Of a DNA stretch of 8,336 bases, positions 1 through 5,035 are shown piece after piece. Made by a program: the position numbers and the translations under genes. Every line of letters begins with the position of its first letter. Within the stretch, counting starts at the first letter, position 1. Under the pieces are notes generated by a model that saw nothing but the letters and a program-made list of their open reading frames with translations, was not told where the DNA came from and ran no database searches. The stretch covers positions 1 to 8,336 of the forward strand of contig NZ_JAPWAG010000045.1 of assembly GCF_041432775.1 (NCBI RefSeq), in the 5' to 3' direction. This DNA is from Pauljensenia sp902373545 (GTDB lineage Bacteria; Actinomycetota; Actinomycetes; Actinomycetales; Actinomycetaceae).

Positions 1-147
1 AAAAGTTAGGGTACCCAAATTACGTGCGAGTTTTGGTTGATGAGGCACCCAAGGCGAACTCCTGTGTTCGGTCGTCGTCCCACAACACTGTCCACGACCC
101 CCGGGACGCTTCGAACACCACCCCCACACCCCACAATGCGAAGAGCC
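1..147 (+). mobile_element. Right end of an ISL3-family insertion sequence (partial)
   Basis: The ten bases at 138-147 (GCGAAGAGCC) are the exact reverse complement of 7891-7900. The preceding C/A-rich stretch (about 116-137) also matches the reverse complement of 7901-7920 with a few differences and one indel. GGCTCTTCGC is the kind of terminus expected of ISL3-family elements, and the other copy sits directly upstream of an ISL3-type transposase N-terminus. This is therefore read as the right inverted repeat of an element lying mostly to the left of the window. No transposase coding is recognisable in 1-147. The 8 bases after 147 do not match those before 7891, so the two ends do not show a shared target duplication. 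Confidence 0.5.
48..107 (+). repeat. 60-bp inverted repeat, left copy
   Basis: Positions 48-107 are the reverse complement of 8277-8336 with 3 mismatches (57 of 60 identical). The similarity stops sharply at about 107 / 8277, giving one clear boundary; the other boundary on the right copy lies beyond the window. In the left copy the segment lies 40 bp inside the ISL3-like terminus at 147. In the right copy it abuts the interrupted transposase reading frame. It could be an internal ISL3 segment moved by rearrangement, or the end of a second element nested in ISL3 copies. Confidence 0.8.
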
Positions 148-850
148 GGTTTAGAGTGGTCGATCTTGAAGCCTGGCTGGGCCCTGCCGCCGCCCACCAG
201 CACCGCGGCCGGGCCCTCGGTGTTCTCCACACCGGCGGTGCGGCGCCACCACCGCCCACCGGCACCGCGGCAGTTCCCTCCGGTGTCCTCCACACCAGTG
301 GAGCCGGGTGTGCTGATGATTGGCTCGGCGTGTCTTCTCGAAGCCCGGCCAGGCCCTGCCGCCGCGTGGCCAGTTTTGTTGGGCCGGGCCGCTGTGTGTG
401 CCGGTGGGCAGCGGCCCGCCCGCTCGCCGTCCGCGCCGCGAGCTGCGCTCGGCGCGTCGTCTCGAAGCCCGGCCAGGCCCTGCCGCCGCCCACCGGCACC
501 GCGGCCAGGCCCCGCAGGCCTCGCGGCGCCCCCGATCGGTCGGGCTTGTCGTTTGTGTGCTGACAGGCTCCGCCGTCGCCCACCTGCGCCGCGGTCAGGT
601 CCTCCAGTCCCTCCGGCGCCCTCCACACCGGCAGGGCCTGGTGTGCTGGTGTGTTGTTCGTCGTTCCGTAATCTCGCATGCAATTCGCCGCCCGCATTGT
701 GCTGGTTTGTGTCAGTTTGTGATGTTACGCCACTTGTGTTTGTGAATTGCATGCGACTTTTGCTTAGTGCTGGTCCCGCCGTCGCCCACCGGCACCGCGG
801 CTGGGCCGTCCTAACCTTCCCTGTCCTCCAGGCCGACCAAACCGGCTGCG
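148..850. repeat. Gene-free GC-rich tract of degenerate interspersed modules
   Basis: No convincing gene is seen here; long open frames exist on both strands, but they are Arg/Pro- or Gly/Ala-rich and follow the repeats. The tract is a mosaic of recurring modules. Module B (CCCACCGGCACCGCGGC and close variants) occurs at 193-209, 255-271, 489-505, 579-595 and 785-801. A 42-bp module at 323-364 recurs at 447-488 with 2 mismatches, including a 29-bp perfect stretch (336-364 and 460-488). A weaker copy of that core is at 164-192. CTCCACACCGG-like modules occur near 226, 287 and 623. The tract may be a decayed intergenic repeat family; its function is unknown. Confidence 0.7.
674..756. repeat. 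Inverted pair of a 13-bp motif around a 57-bp spacer
   Basis: Positions 674-686 and 744-756 are perfect 13-bp inverted repeats carrying the motif AATTGCATGCGA, separated by 687-743. The right copy continues as CTTTT, as do other copies of the motif in the window. The spacer is poorer in G/C than the surrounding tract and holds no gene. The arrangement resembles that at 1962-2068, where the motif reads AATTACGTGCGAC. It may be a miniature-element remnant or a paired protein-binding site. Confidence 0.65.
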
Positions 851-855
851 TACGC

Positions 856-952
856 GGATAGGTTATTGCGATATGGATAGGTTATGAACATGTGGATAGC
901 TTATTAACCTATCCGCGTGGCGATAACCTATCCGCATCGGCACAACCTATCC
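856..952. repeat. Symmetric array of six 11-bp sites (GGATAGGTTAT)
   Basis: Three copies run in plus orientation: 856-866, 875-885 and 894-904 (the last as GGATAGCTTAT). Three run in minus orientation: 904-914, 923-933 and 942-952. Within each half the start-to-start spacing is exactly 19 bp. The halves meet at base 904, so sites 1/6, 2/5 and 3/4 are all mirror-symmetric about the same centre. The outer pair extends outward by ACGC/GCGT. The 8-bp spacers are not complementary, so the array is better explained as an ordered protein-binding array than as an RNA stem. The central 21 bp (894-914) is itself almost palindromic. Possible roles include an operator, an iteron-type origin or transposase-binding sites; no cognate gene is apparent beside it. 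Confidence 0.85.
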
Positions 953-995
953 GCGTGTGGAGAGTGCATCTGTTCGGGTGCTCGCTATTGGGGTC

Positions 996-1165
996 TGGGG
1001 GGTGCGCAAGTTGTTGACAGTTTGTTTATGCGGCTGTTGTCCAGGCTGATTGGTGTAGTTCGTATTCGATGGGGGTTTTGCGCTACACGAAGCCTGCTGG
1101 CGGCATGTCGTCGGCGTGTCGGACGCTCGTGTAGTGCAATTCCCCCCGATTGGTGGCGATGAGGT
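996..1165 (-). pseudogene. Decayed 3' end of an IS3-family transposase (OrfB-like)
   Basis: Reading the minus strand from about 1163 to 1083 gives LIATNRGELHYTSVRHADD, which resembles the DRGxxYTSxR block of IS3-family integrase cores. The catalytic Asp position appears as Asn. After an in-frame stop (1083-1085), the same frame continues with RKTPIEYELHQ, which resembles the family's usual C-terminal TPxEYE motif, and stops at 1026-1028. The conserved residues normally found between these blocks are missing, so an internal deletion is likely. Downstream, the sequence TGGGGGGTGCGCAAGTTG from 996 (plus strand) looks like an IS3-type terminus. It is a non-functional fragment, and the family assignment from such short blocks is moderate. 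Confidence 0.42.
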
Positions 1166-1187
1166 CGCGGTCTTGAGCGTTGTTGCG

Positions 1188-1260
1188 GCCAAAGTGTAGA
1201 CCCATTGGGTGAAAGGCACCCAAAAACGAAGGTTTTGGCTGAATGGGTCTGCACTTTGGC
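1188..1260. repeat. Long inverted repeat with branched interior
   Basis: Positions 1188-1206 and 1242-1260 form 19-bp arms with one mismatch. The 35-bp interior holds two further small stems that share three bases and so compete: TGGGTG/CACCCA (1206-1211 with 1217-1222) and CCAAAA/TTTTGG (1220-1225 with 1233-1238). No U-tract follows either strand, so it is not a classic intrinsic terminator. It sits beside the IS3 remnant and may be a mobile-element end or a structured-DNA recombination site. From 1261 to 1417 nothing else coding or regulatory is evident. Confidence 0.7.
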
Positions 1261-1417
1261 GGATTCATTGTCTGGCACGGCGTGTTGGTCGCACGCGAAC
1301 CCGCTTCGCGAAGTGTCAACAAGACCAGCCTAAGCGCATCTAGAAACGCTGATCGGCTACGCAACGGTCTCCTCCGATCGGTCGGGGCTTGCTGTCTGTG
1401 CGTTTCCTGCCCTGGCC

Positions 1418-1837
1418 CTATGAGGATTTCGCGGCGCGTGCGCCGAGCGTGAGGAGGTGCGCGATCGTTGCCGACAGGATGAGAGTGCCGACACACACGT
1501 ACATGAAGGGGCCGGGTGCCTCTCCGATGAGGAGTCCCTCAAGTAGCCAGGTGAGCAGGAAGAGACCGAAGAAGCCCCACATGCATCTCGCTGCGCTCGC
1601 CATCAGCCGGTGTAGTGACAGCGTGTGGCGCACTGTGACAAGACCGAAGAAGAAAGCGAACGGGAGTGGGATGAGCACACCGAGGACTGAAAAAATAGCG
1701 CGATACGCGAGCTGCGGATACGTGTCGTACACGTCGGCGACCAATAGGTAGGCCAGTCCTGATACGCCGAGAACGACGAGGGTGCTCAGGGCAGCGCCAA
1801 CCCTCACGAGGAGGGATCCTTTTGCTTTTTGTTCCAT
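1418..1837 (-). CDS. Small four-helix integral membrane protein, unknown function
   Basis: This 139-residue protein has four evident hydrophobic segments, at about residues 13-33, 46-69, 84-104 and 110-131. A short basic N-terminus (MEQKAKG) suggests a cytoplasmic start. Charged residues are concentrated in the loops, for example DVYDTYP (35-41) and the RH-rich loop after helix 2 (70-77). No enzymatic motif is visible and the family is not recognised. The ATG at 1837 is the natural start because the first helix follows closely. There is little Shine-Dalgarno sequence before it; a TACACT hexamer ends 5 bases upstream, compatible with a leaderless transcript. It lies downstream of the flotillin on the same strand but 509 bp away across repeats, so co-transcription is unlikely. 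Membrane localisation is confident; the role is unknown. Confidence 0.8.
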   Translation of the reverse strand: MEQKAKGSLLVRVGAALSTLVVLGVSGLAYLLVADVYDTYPQLAYRAIFSVLGVLIPLPFAFFFGLVTVRHTLSLHRLMASAARCMWGFFGLFLLTWLLEGLLIGEAPGPFMYVCVGTLILSATIAHLLTLGARAAKSS

Positions 1838-1842
1838 ATCTC

Positions 1843-1848
1843 AGTGTA
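1843..1848 (-). promoter_or_regulatory. Possible -10 element of a leaderless promoter
   Basis: TACACT on the minus strand ends 5 bases before the ATG of the four-helix membrane protein. That position would place the transcription start at or next to the start codon. No good -35 hexamer was found at the usual spacing, so the call rests on the hexamer, its position and the lack of a ribosome binding site. Confidence 0.3.
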
Positions 1849-1961
1849 AAACTTGATGGCGTAGCGTGGACCGTTTCGGTCGTTATTTTGCGGAGGCTAG
1901 GTTCTCGTGGTGGCTGCAACGGGGGACGCCAGGACACGAGGCATGATGGTTTCCCACCAAC

Positions 1962-2068
1962 GTCGCACGTAATTCCCCCGTGGCTACTTAAAAGTATGAA
2001 ATAGCATCGTTGGAATTGCAACGTTTTCTAGCTATCTCGAAAAATGACCGGATTAAATTACGTGCGAC
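1962..2068. repeat. Second inverted pair of the AATTACGTGCGAC motif
   Basis: Positions 1962-1974 and 2056-2068 are perfect 13-bp inverted repeats with an 81-bp A/T-rich spacer. The right copy continues as TTTTT, like the copies at 18-34 and 745-761. Inside the spacer is a short stem, CGTTG (2008-2012) with CAACG (2019-2023), followed by TTTTCT. It resembles a weak plus-strand terminator, although no plus-strand gene precedes it. This is the A/T-rich core of the intergenic region between the membrane protein and the flotillin. Confidence 0.65.
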
Positions 2069-2101
2069 TTTTTGGGGGGAGGGTGAGGGGTGGGGTGTGA
2101 G

Positions 2102-2180
2102 AGCGGGGTGGAACGCCGATAGCGGGGTGGGTCACCGACGGCGGGAAAGCTGGGCATAGCAGCGGGGCGGGACCCCGTAG
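2102..2180. repeat. Degenerate 20-bp tandem repeat
   Basis: Four consecutive units of 19-20 bp start at 2102, 2121, 2141 and 2161. Three begin with AGCGGGGYGG; the third is more diverged (GCGGGAAAGC). The last unit forms the left arm of the hairpin at 2164-2191. No gene overlaps it. Confidence 0.55.
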
Positions 2181-2191
2181 GATCCCGCCCC
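2164..2191 (-). terminator. Strong GC hairpin downstream of the flotillin
   Basis: GGGGCGGGA (2164-2172) pairs perfectly with TCCCGCCCC (2183-2191), giving a 9-bp stem with a 10-base loop. It lies about 155 bases past the flotillin stop on the minus strand. No U-tract follows, so it would be an atypical terminator or an mRNA 3'-end stabiliser. The structure is certain from the sequence; its role is inferred. Confidence 0.4.
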
Positions 2192-2194
2192 ATA

Positions 2195-2296
2195 TGACGA
2201 GCGGCCCGTATCACGAGCGGTCTGTATCGCGAGCCCGCATCACGAGCGGCCCGTGTCGCGAGCCCGCCTCGCGAGCCCGCCTCACACGCGGTCGTG
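2195..2296. repeat. Alternating 13/16-bp short tandem repeats
   Basis: The tract is made of two unit types. Type A is TCACGAGCGGCCCGTA-like (about 2195-2210, 2211-2226 and 2240-2255). Type B is TCGCGAGCCCGCC-like (2227-2239, 2256-2268 and 2269-2281). Two more diverged units follow to about 2296. It lies between the hairpin at 2164 and the 3' end of the flotillin gene. The even/odd unit lengths argue against a translated repeat. The copy number could vary between strains. Confidence 0.65.
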
Positions 2297-2346
2297 TTTC
2301 GCACGCCCGCGGCACAGGCTGCGCCCGCGTTGTGCGCGAGCCTCGC

Positions 2347-3813
2347 TCACCCCTGCGGAGGCTTCGGGACGGAGGCGTCGCGCACACCCTCCGCAACCGC
2401 GTCGGAGATAGTCGGGGAGACGACCTTGGCGCCCACGAGTGCCGTGAACATCTGCTGCAGGTCCAGGCCCAGCGAATCGCCGAGGCCCGCGTTGATCTGG
2501 CTGATCGACTTCGTGATGTCGCCGACCATCTGAGCGTTGTTGCCCTCGCCGTACATGGTGATCGTGTCGACCTTGGACAGGGGCTCGGCGACGGCGCGCG
2601 CCACCTCGGGCAGGGCACGGAAGTACATCTCGAGGACGGCCGCCTGGTTCATCTTCGTCATGGCCTCGGCCTTCTTCTCGAGACCCTCGGCCTCGGCCGT
2701 CAGCTTCGCGCCAATCGCGGAGGCCTCCGCGCGGCCTCGAGCCTCGATACCCTGGGCTTCGGCGAGCATGGCCTGCTTGTCGGCGTCGGCCTTCTTGGTG
2801 CGCTCGAAGGCCTCGGCCTCGGCCTGACGCTGACGCGCGTACAGGGCTGCGTCGGCCTTCTTCTCGGCGGCGTAGCGCTCGGCGTCGGCCTTCGCGTTCA
2901 CCTCGGCCTGCAGGGCCTGCTTGGTGACGACGACTTCCTTCTCCTTGATGACCGCCTGCTGCTCCTGCTTGACAATGTCGGCCTGCGCGGTCTCGCGCTC
3001 AATGTCGCGGCGCTGGATCTGCGACTGGATCTCGTAGGCGGCGTCCGCCTTCGCCTTCTCGGTGTCGGCCTCGACCTTCAGAGCCGCCTGGCGCTTCGCG
3101 AGGTCCGTCTGCTTCTGAGCGATTTCCAGCTGCGAGGCGACCTGTGCGTCGTTGGCTTCCTTCTGGGCGATGGCGGTCGCCTGCGCGACCTCCTTCTGCG
3201 CGTTCGCCTTGGCGATGGCGGCGGTCTTGCGGATCTGCTCGGTGTTGTCGATACCGAGGTTGTCGATGACGCCGTTCTGATCGGTGACGTTCTGGATGTT
3301 GAACGCGACGATCAGGAGACCCATCTCCTCCAGGTCCTGCTTCGCGTTCTCCTGGACGCGCTCGGAGAAGGCGGCGCGGTCGGTGATGATGTCGGTGAGC
3401 TTCATCTGGCCGATGATGGCGCGCAGGTGCCCCTCAAGGGTGTCGCGTACTTCCTCGGAGATCTCGGAGGTCGTCTTGTAGAGGAAGTTGCGCGTCGCTG
3501 CCTTGAACAGCGTGTCATCATCGGTCGCGATGCGGACCTTGACGGCCGCGTCGACGCGCACGTTGATGTAGTCGTTGGTGGGAACGAAGTCCGTGGTCTG
3601 AGCGTCGACGGAGATCATCGAGGCGGTCATGGTGTCCACGCGCTCGAGGAGGGGAATCTTCCACCCCGTCTTGCCGTGGAGGACGCGCTGGCCGCGCGGG
3701 CCGGAAATGACCTTGACTTCGCCCGGGGAAGCGGACACGAAGCTTGCCCACAGGAAGAGGAGGATAAGGACGAGGGCGGCGATGGCGATCACCGCGATAA
3801 GAAAGAAGGGCAT
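2347..3813 (-). CDS. floT: Flotillin family membrane-microdomain scaffold protein
   Basis: This 488-residue protein has the full flotillin architecture. An N-terminal membrane segment (about residues 2-25, MPFFLIAVIAIAALV...) comes first. A PHB/SPFH domain follows at about 27-200, with the stretch VISGPRGQRVLHGKTGW. A long charged, Ala/Glu/Lys/Gln-rich coiled coil runs from about 200 to 390 with repeated EA-type segments (QAEAEAFERTKKADADKQ). A shorter C-terminal region ends in VPKPPQG. Known flotillins of this type (Bacillus FloT/YuaG, about 500 residues) oligomerise on the inner face of the membrane and organise ordered lipid patches. The ATG at 3813 is preferred over an in-frame GTG at 3828 because GAAAG lies 8 bases before it. 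No NfeD-type partner gene, common beside flotillins, is visible, so it looks monocistronic. The family is certain; the symbol is by homology only. Confidence 0.95.
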   Translation of the reverse strand: MPFFLIAVIAIAALVLILLFLWASFVSASPGEVKVISGPRGQRVLHGKTGWKIPLLERVDTMTASMISVDAQTTDFVPTNDYINVRVDAAVKVRIATDDDTLFKAATRNFLYKTTSEISEEVRDTLEGHLRAIIGQMKLTDIITDRAAFSERVQENAKQDLEEMGLLIVAFNIQNVTDQNGVIDNLGIDNTEQIRKTAAIAKANAQKEVAQATAIAQKEANDAQVASQLEIAQKQTDLAKRQAALKVEADTEKAKADAAYEIQSQIQRRDIERETAQADIVKQEQQAVIKEKEVVVTKQALQAEVNAKADAERYAAEKKADAALYARQRQAEAEAFERTKKADADKQAMLAEAQGIEARGRAEASAIGAKLTAEAEGLEKKAEAMTKMNQAAVLEMYFRALPEVARAVAEPLSKVDTITMYGEGNNAQMVGDITKSISQINAGLGDSLGLDLQQMFTALVGAKVVSPTISDAVAEGVRDASVPKPPQG

Positions 3814-3872
3814 GATCGTTGCTTTCACGTGAGGGATGCGACGCGCTCGTGGGTGGCGTCGCGTAACTGGTC

Positions 3873-3901
3873 AGAATACCAGCGCCGGGCCTGTGACTCA
3901 A
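3873..3901 (-). promoter_or_regulatory. Candidate sigma70-type promoter of the flotillin gene
   Basis: On the minus strand, TTGAGT (3901-3896) and TATTCT (3878-3873) are separated by 17 bp, each matching 4 of 6 consensus bases. A start near 3866 would give a leader of roughly 50 bases before the flotillin ATG at 3813. A perfect 10-bp palindrome, CAATGCATTG (3899-3908), overlaps the -35 hexamer. Confidence 0.45.
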
Positions 3902-3962
3902 TGCATTGTCTCACTATGGGGTGACGAGGCCGTGGCGGGGTTGCGCGCGCACGCTGACCTCG

Positions 3963-3992
3963 TTGAAAGCGGGCGGCAGGGCTGCTTATGAT
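3963..3992 (+). promoter_or_regulatory. Promoter of the first paralogue (TTGAAA-18-TATGAT)
   Basis: TTGAAA (3963-3968) and TATGAT (3987-3992) are separated by 18 bp, the same geometry as before the other two paralogues. The -10 hexamer overlaps an ATGATG at 3988, so that upstream in-frame start cannot be the real one. Transcription would start near 3999 and translation at 4063. Confidence 0.65.
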
Positions 3993-4062
3993 GGGGGAGC
4001 GCGGGGTCGTTGTCTCGCGGGCGGAACGTCCGATGGCGGACTGTGAGAGAGGCGTAGGAGCC

Positions 4063-4899
4063 ATGAAGAAAACAGTGATCACGATCGTTTGTGTCGTTGT
4101 CGGGGCACTGGTCGCTACTGCCGCGATCGTCTTCGGCTTGGTTCCCCTGATTGACCCGAATGAGTGCGAGGGTGGGGATACGGCCTGTGAGAATATGGAT
4201 GATCCCGTGTCGCCGACTCCCTCGCCGAGCAGCAACCCCGTGTCGCCTTCTCCCTCGCCGAGCAGCAACCCCGTGTCGCCGACTCCCTCGCCGAGCCGCA
4301 ACTCCGCACCTGTTGGCAAGCCTGTGTTGTATGTGTATCCCGAGCGTGAGCAGTCGTTGACGGTGTCTCTTGACGTGGAGGGTGAGTTGGGCACGGTGTA
4401 CCCGGCCCCGGACGTCCTGGAAACGACGGATCGGGGTACCCAGGCCTCGTGGAGTGTGACAGCCTCGCCGGACGGAACGCTGACGGATCAGGGTGGGCGG
4501 ACGTATCCGTCGTTGTTCTGGGATGGGGAGATGACGCTGGAGGCCCCCGAGCAGGGTTTCATTGTTGCGCGTGAGGATGCGGTGGTGTTCTTGGAGGAGA
4601 AGCTGGCGCTGCTGGGGCTGACCGATAAGGAGGCGGCCGACTTCATCACCTACTGGGCGCCGCGCATCCGCGCCAACGAGTACACCTTCGTGTCTTTTGA
4701 TGCGTCCTCGTATACGGCCCGCGCCCGCTACAGTTTCACGGACGAGGCCGGGGCGCTGGTTGAGCCCGACACCTTCATCCGGGTGTTCATGACGATCCGT
4801 GCGGCGGATGCGAACGAGGTGGTCACGCCTCAGGTCTTCGGTCCCACACCGACCCGCAGCGGCTTCACTGCCGTCGAATGGGGCGGCACGGAACAATAG
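4063..4899 (+). CDS. Membrane-anchored paralogue 1 with Pro/Ser stalk, unknown function
   Basis: This 278-residue protein starts with MKK and one membrane segment (about 4-29) without a lipobox. A short acidic stretch with two cysteines (C35, C42) follows, then a Pro/Ser stalk (48-80) of three 11-residue repeats. A conserved domain runs from about 86 to the end. Domain landmarks are KPVLYVYPE (86-94), YPAPD, ASPDGTLTDQGGRTYP, LFWDG, GFIVAREDAV, FLEEKL, DFITYWAPRI, TFIRVFM and VEWGG. The stalk suggests display outside the membrane. I recall uncharacterised Gram-positive secreted proteins with similar YVYP and VEWGG blocks, but no known function. The ATG at 4063 is chosen because it aligns with both paralogues, has purine-rich GAGAGAGG about 10 bases upstream, and sits downstream of the promoter. 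It diverges from the flotillin. Confidence 0.85.
   Translation: MKKTVITIVCVVVGALVATAAIVFGLVPLIDPNECEGGDTACENMDDPVSPTPSPSSNPVSPSPSPSSNPVSPTPSPSRNSAPVGKPVLYVYPEREQSLTVSLDVEGELGTVYPAPDVLETTDRGTQASWSVTASPDGTLTDQGGRTYPSLFWDGEMTLEAPEQGFIVAREDAVVFLEEKLALLGLTDKEAADFITYWAPRIRANEYTFVSFDASSYTARARYSFTDEAGALVEPDTFIRVFMTIRAADANEVVTPQVFGPTPTRSGFTAVEWGGTEQ
4204..4302 (+). repeat. Three 33-bp in-frame repeats encoding a Pro/Ser stalk
   Basis: The units are 4204-4236, 4237-4269 and 4270-4302, nearly identical at DNA level and each encoding PVSPxPSPSxN. They lie between the membrane anchor and the conserved domain of paralogue 1 and are absent from the other two paralogues. The 33-bp length preserves frame, so copy number could change stalk length by slippage or recombination. 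Confidence 0.9.
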
Positions 4900-4932
4900 G
4901 ACGGACAGGTGGGCTACCCGCGAGACACGTCC

Positions 4933-4962
4933 TTGAAAGGCGGGCTGCCCACCCCGTACCAT
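4933..4962 (+). promoter_or_regulatory. Promoter of the second paralogue (TTGAAA-18-TACCAT)
   Basis: TTGAAA (4933-4938) and TACCAT (4957-4962) are separated by 18 bp. The same hexamers, spacing and flanking CGTCC before the -35 occur at 5766-5795. The -35 lies 103 bp before the start codon in both cases. Confidence 0.7.
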
Positions 4963-4989
4963 AGGAGTAACCGCGCAGGTGACACCCCA

Positions 4990-5035
4990 CGCGCCAACGC
5001 CCAACGATGGGCGACCCGAGAGAGACAGAGACGTC
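4990..5035 (+). promoter_or_regulatory. Conserved leader with hairpin, paralogue 2
   Basis: These 46 bases differ from 5823-5868 at a single position. They hold a hairpin, CGCCCA (4998-5003) with TGGGCG (5008-5013) and an ACGA loop, followed by a purine-rich GAGAGAGACAGAGA tract that serves as ribosome binding region. The sequence conservation in untranslated leader, higher than in much of the coding region, suggests either recent duplication or a regulatory role. Confidence 0.6.

Noticed and set aside
6..861. Long open frames on both strands in the GC-rich repeat tract
   Set aside because: Composition is Pro/Arg or Gly/Ala repeats that mirror the DNA modules. There is no ribosome binding site, no coherent domain, and several frames overlap fully.
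856..952. CRISPR array
   Set aside because: The repeats are only 11 bp with 8-bp spacers and switch orientation at the centre, unlike any CRISPR array. No cas genes are nearby.
856..952. Cluster of DnaA boxes
   Set aside because: One site (TGTGGATAG, 891-899) is one base off a DnaA box, but the shared core GGATAGGTTAT does not match the box and no dnaA or dnaN is present.
1083..1496. Minus-strand 137-codon open frame
   Set aside because: It crosses the large inverted repeat and the 3' end of the membrane protein gene. Only its last about 27 codons resemble a transposase, and those are treated as an IS3 relic.
2008..2029. Plus-strand intrinsic terminator
   Set aside because: The 5-bp stem with TTTTCT is weak and there is no plus-strand gene upstream to terminate.
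2194..3924. Plus-strand 576-codon open frame across the flotillin gene
   Set aside because: It is the antisense shadow of a high-GC gene. Its product is a Leu/Gly/Arg/Asp-rich low-complexity sequence, whereas the minus frame encodes a complete flotillin.
3988..4062. Upstream in-frame ATG of paralogue 1
   Set aside because: ATGATG at 3988 overlaps the predicted -10 hexamer, and the extra 25 residues would bury the membrane anchor behind a charged leader. The ATG at 4063 aligns with the paralogues.
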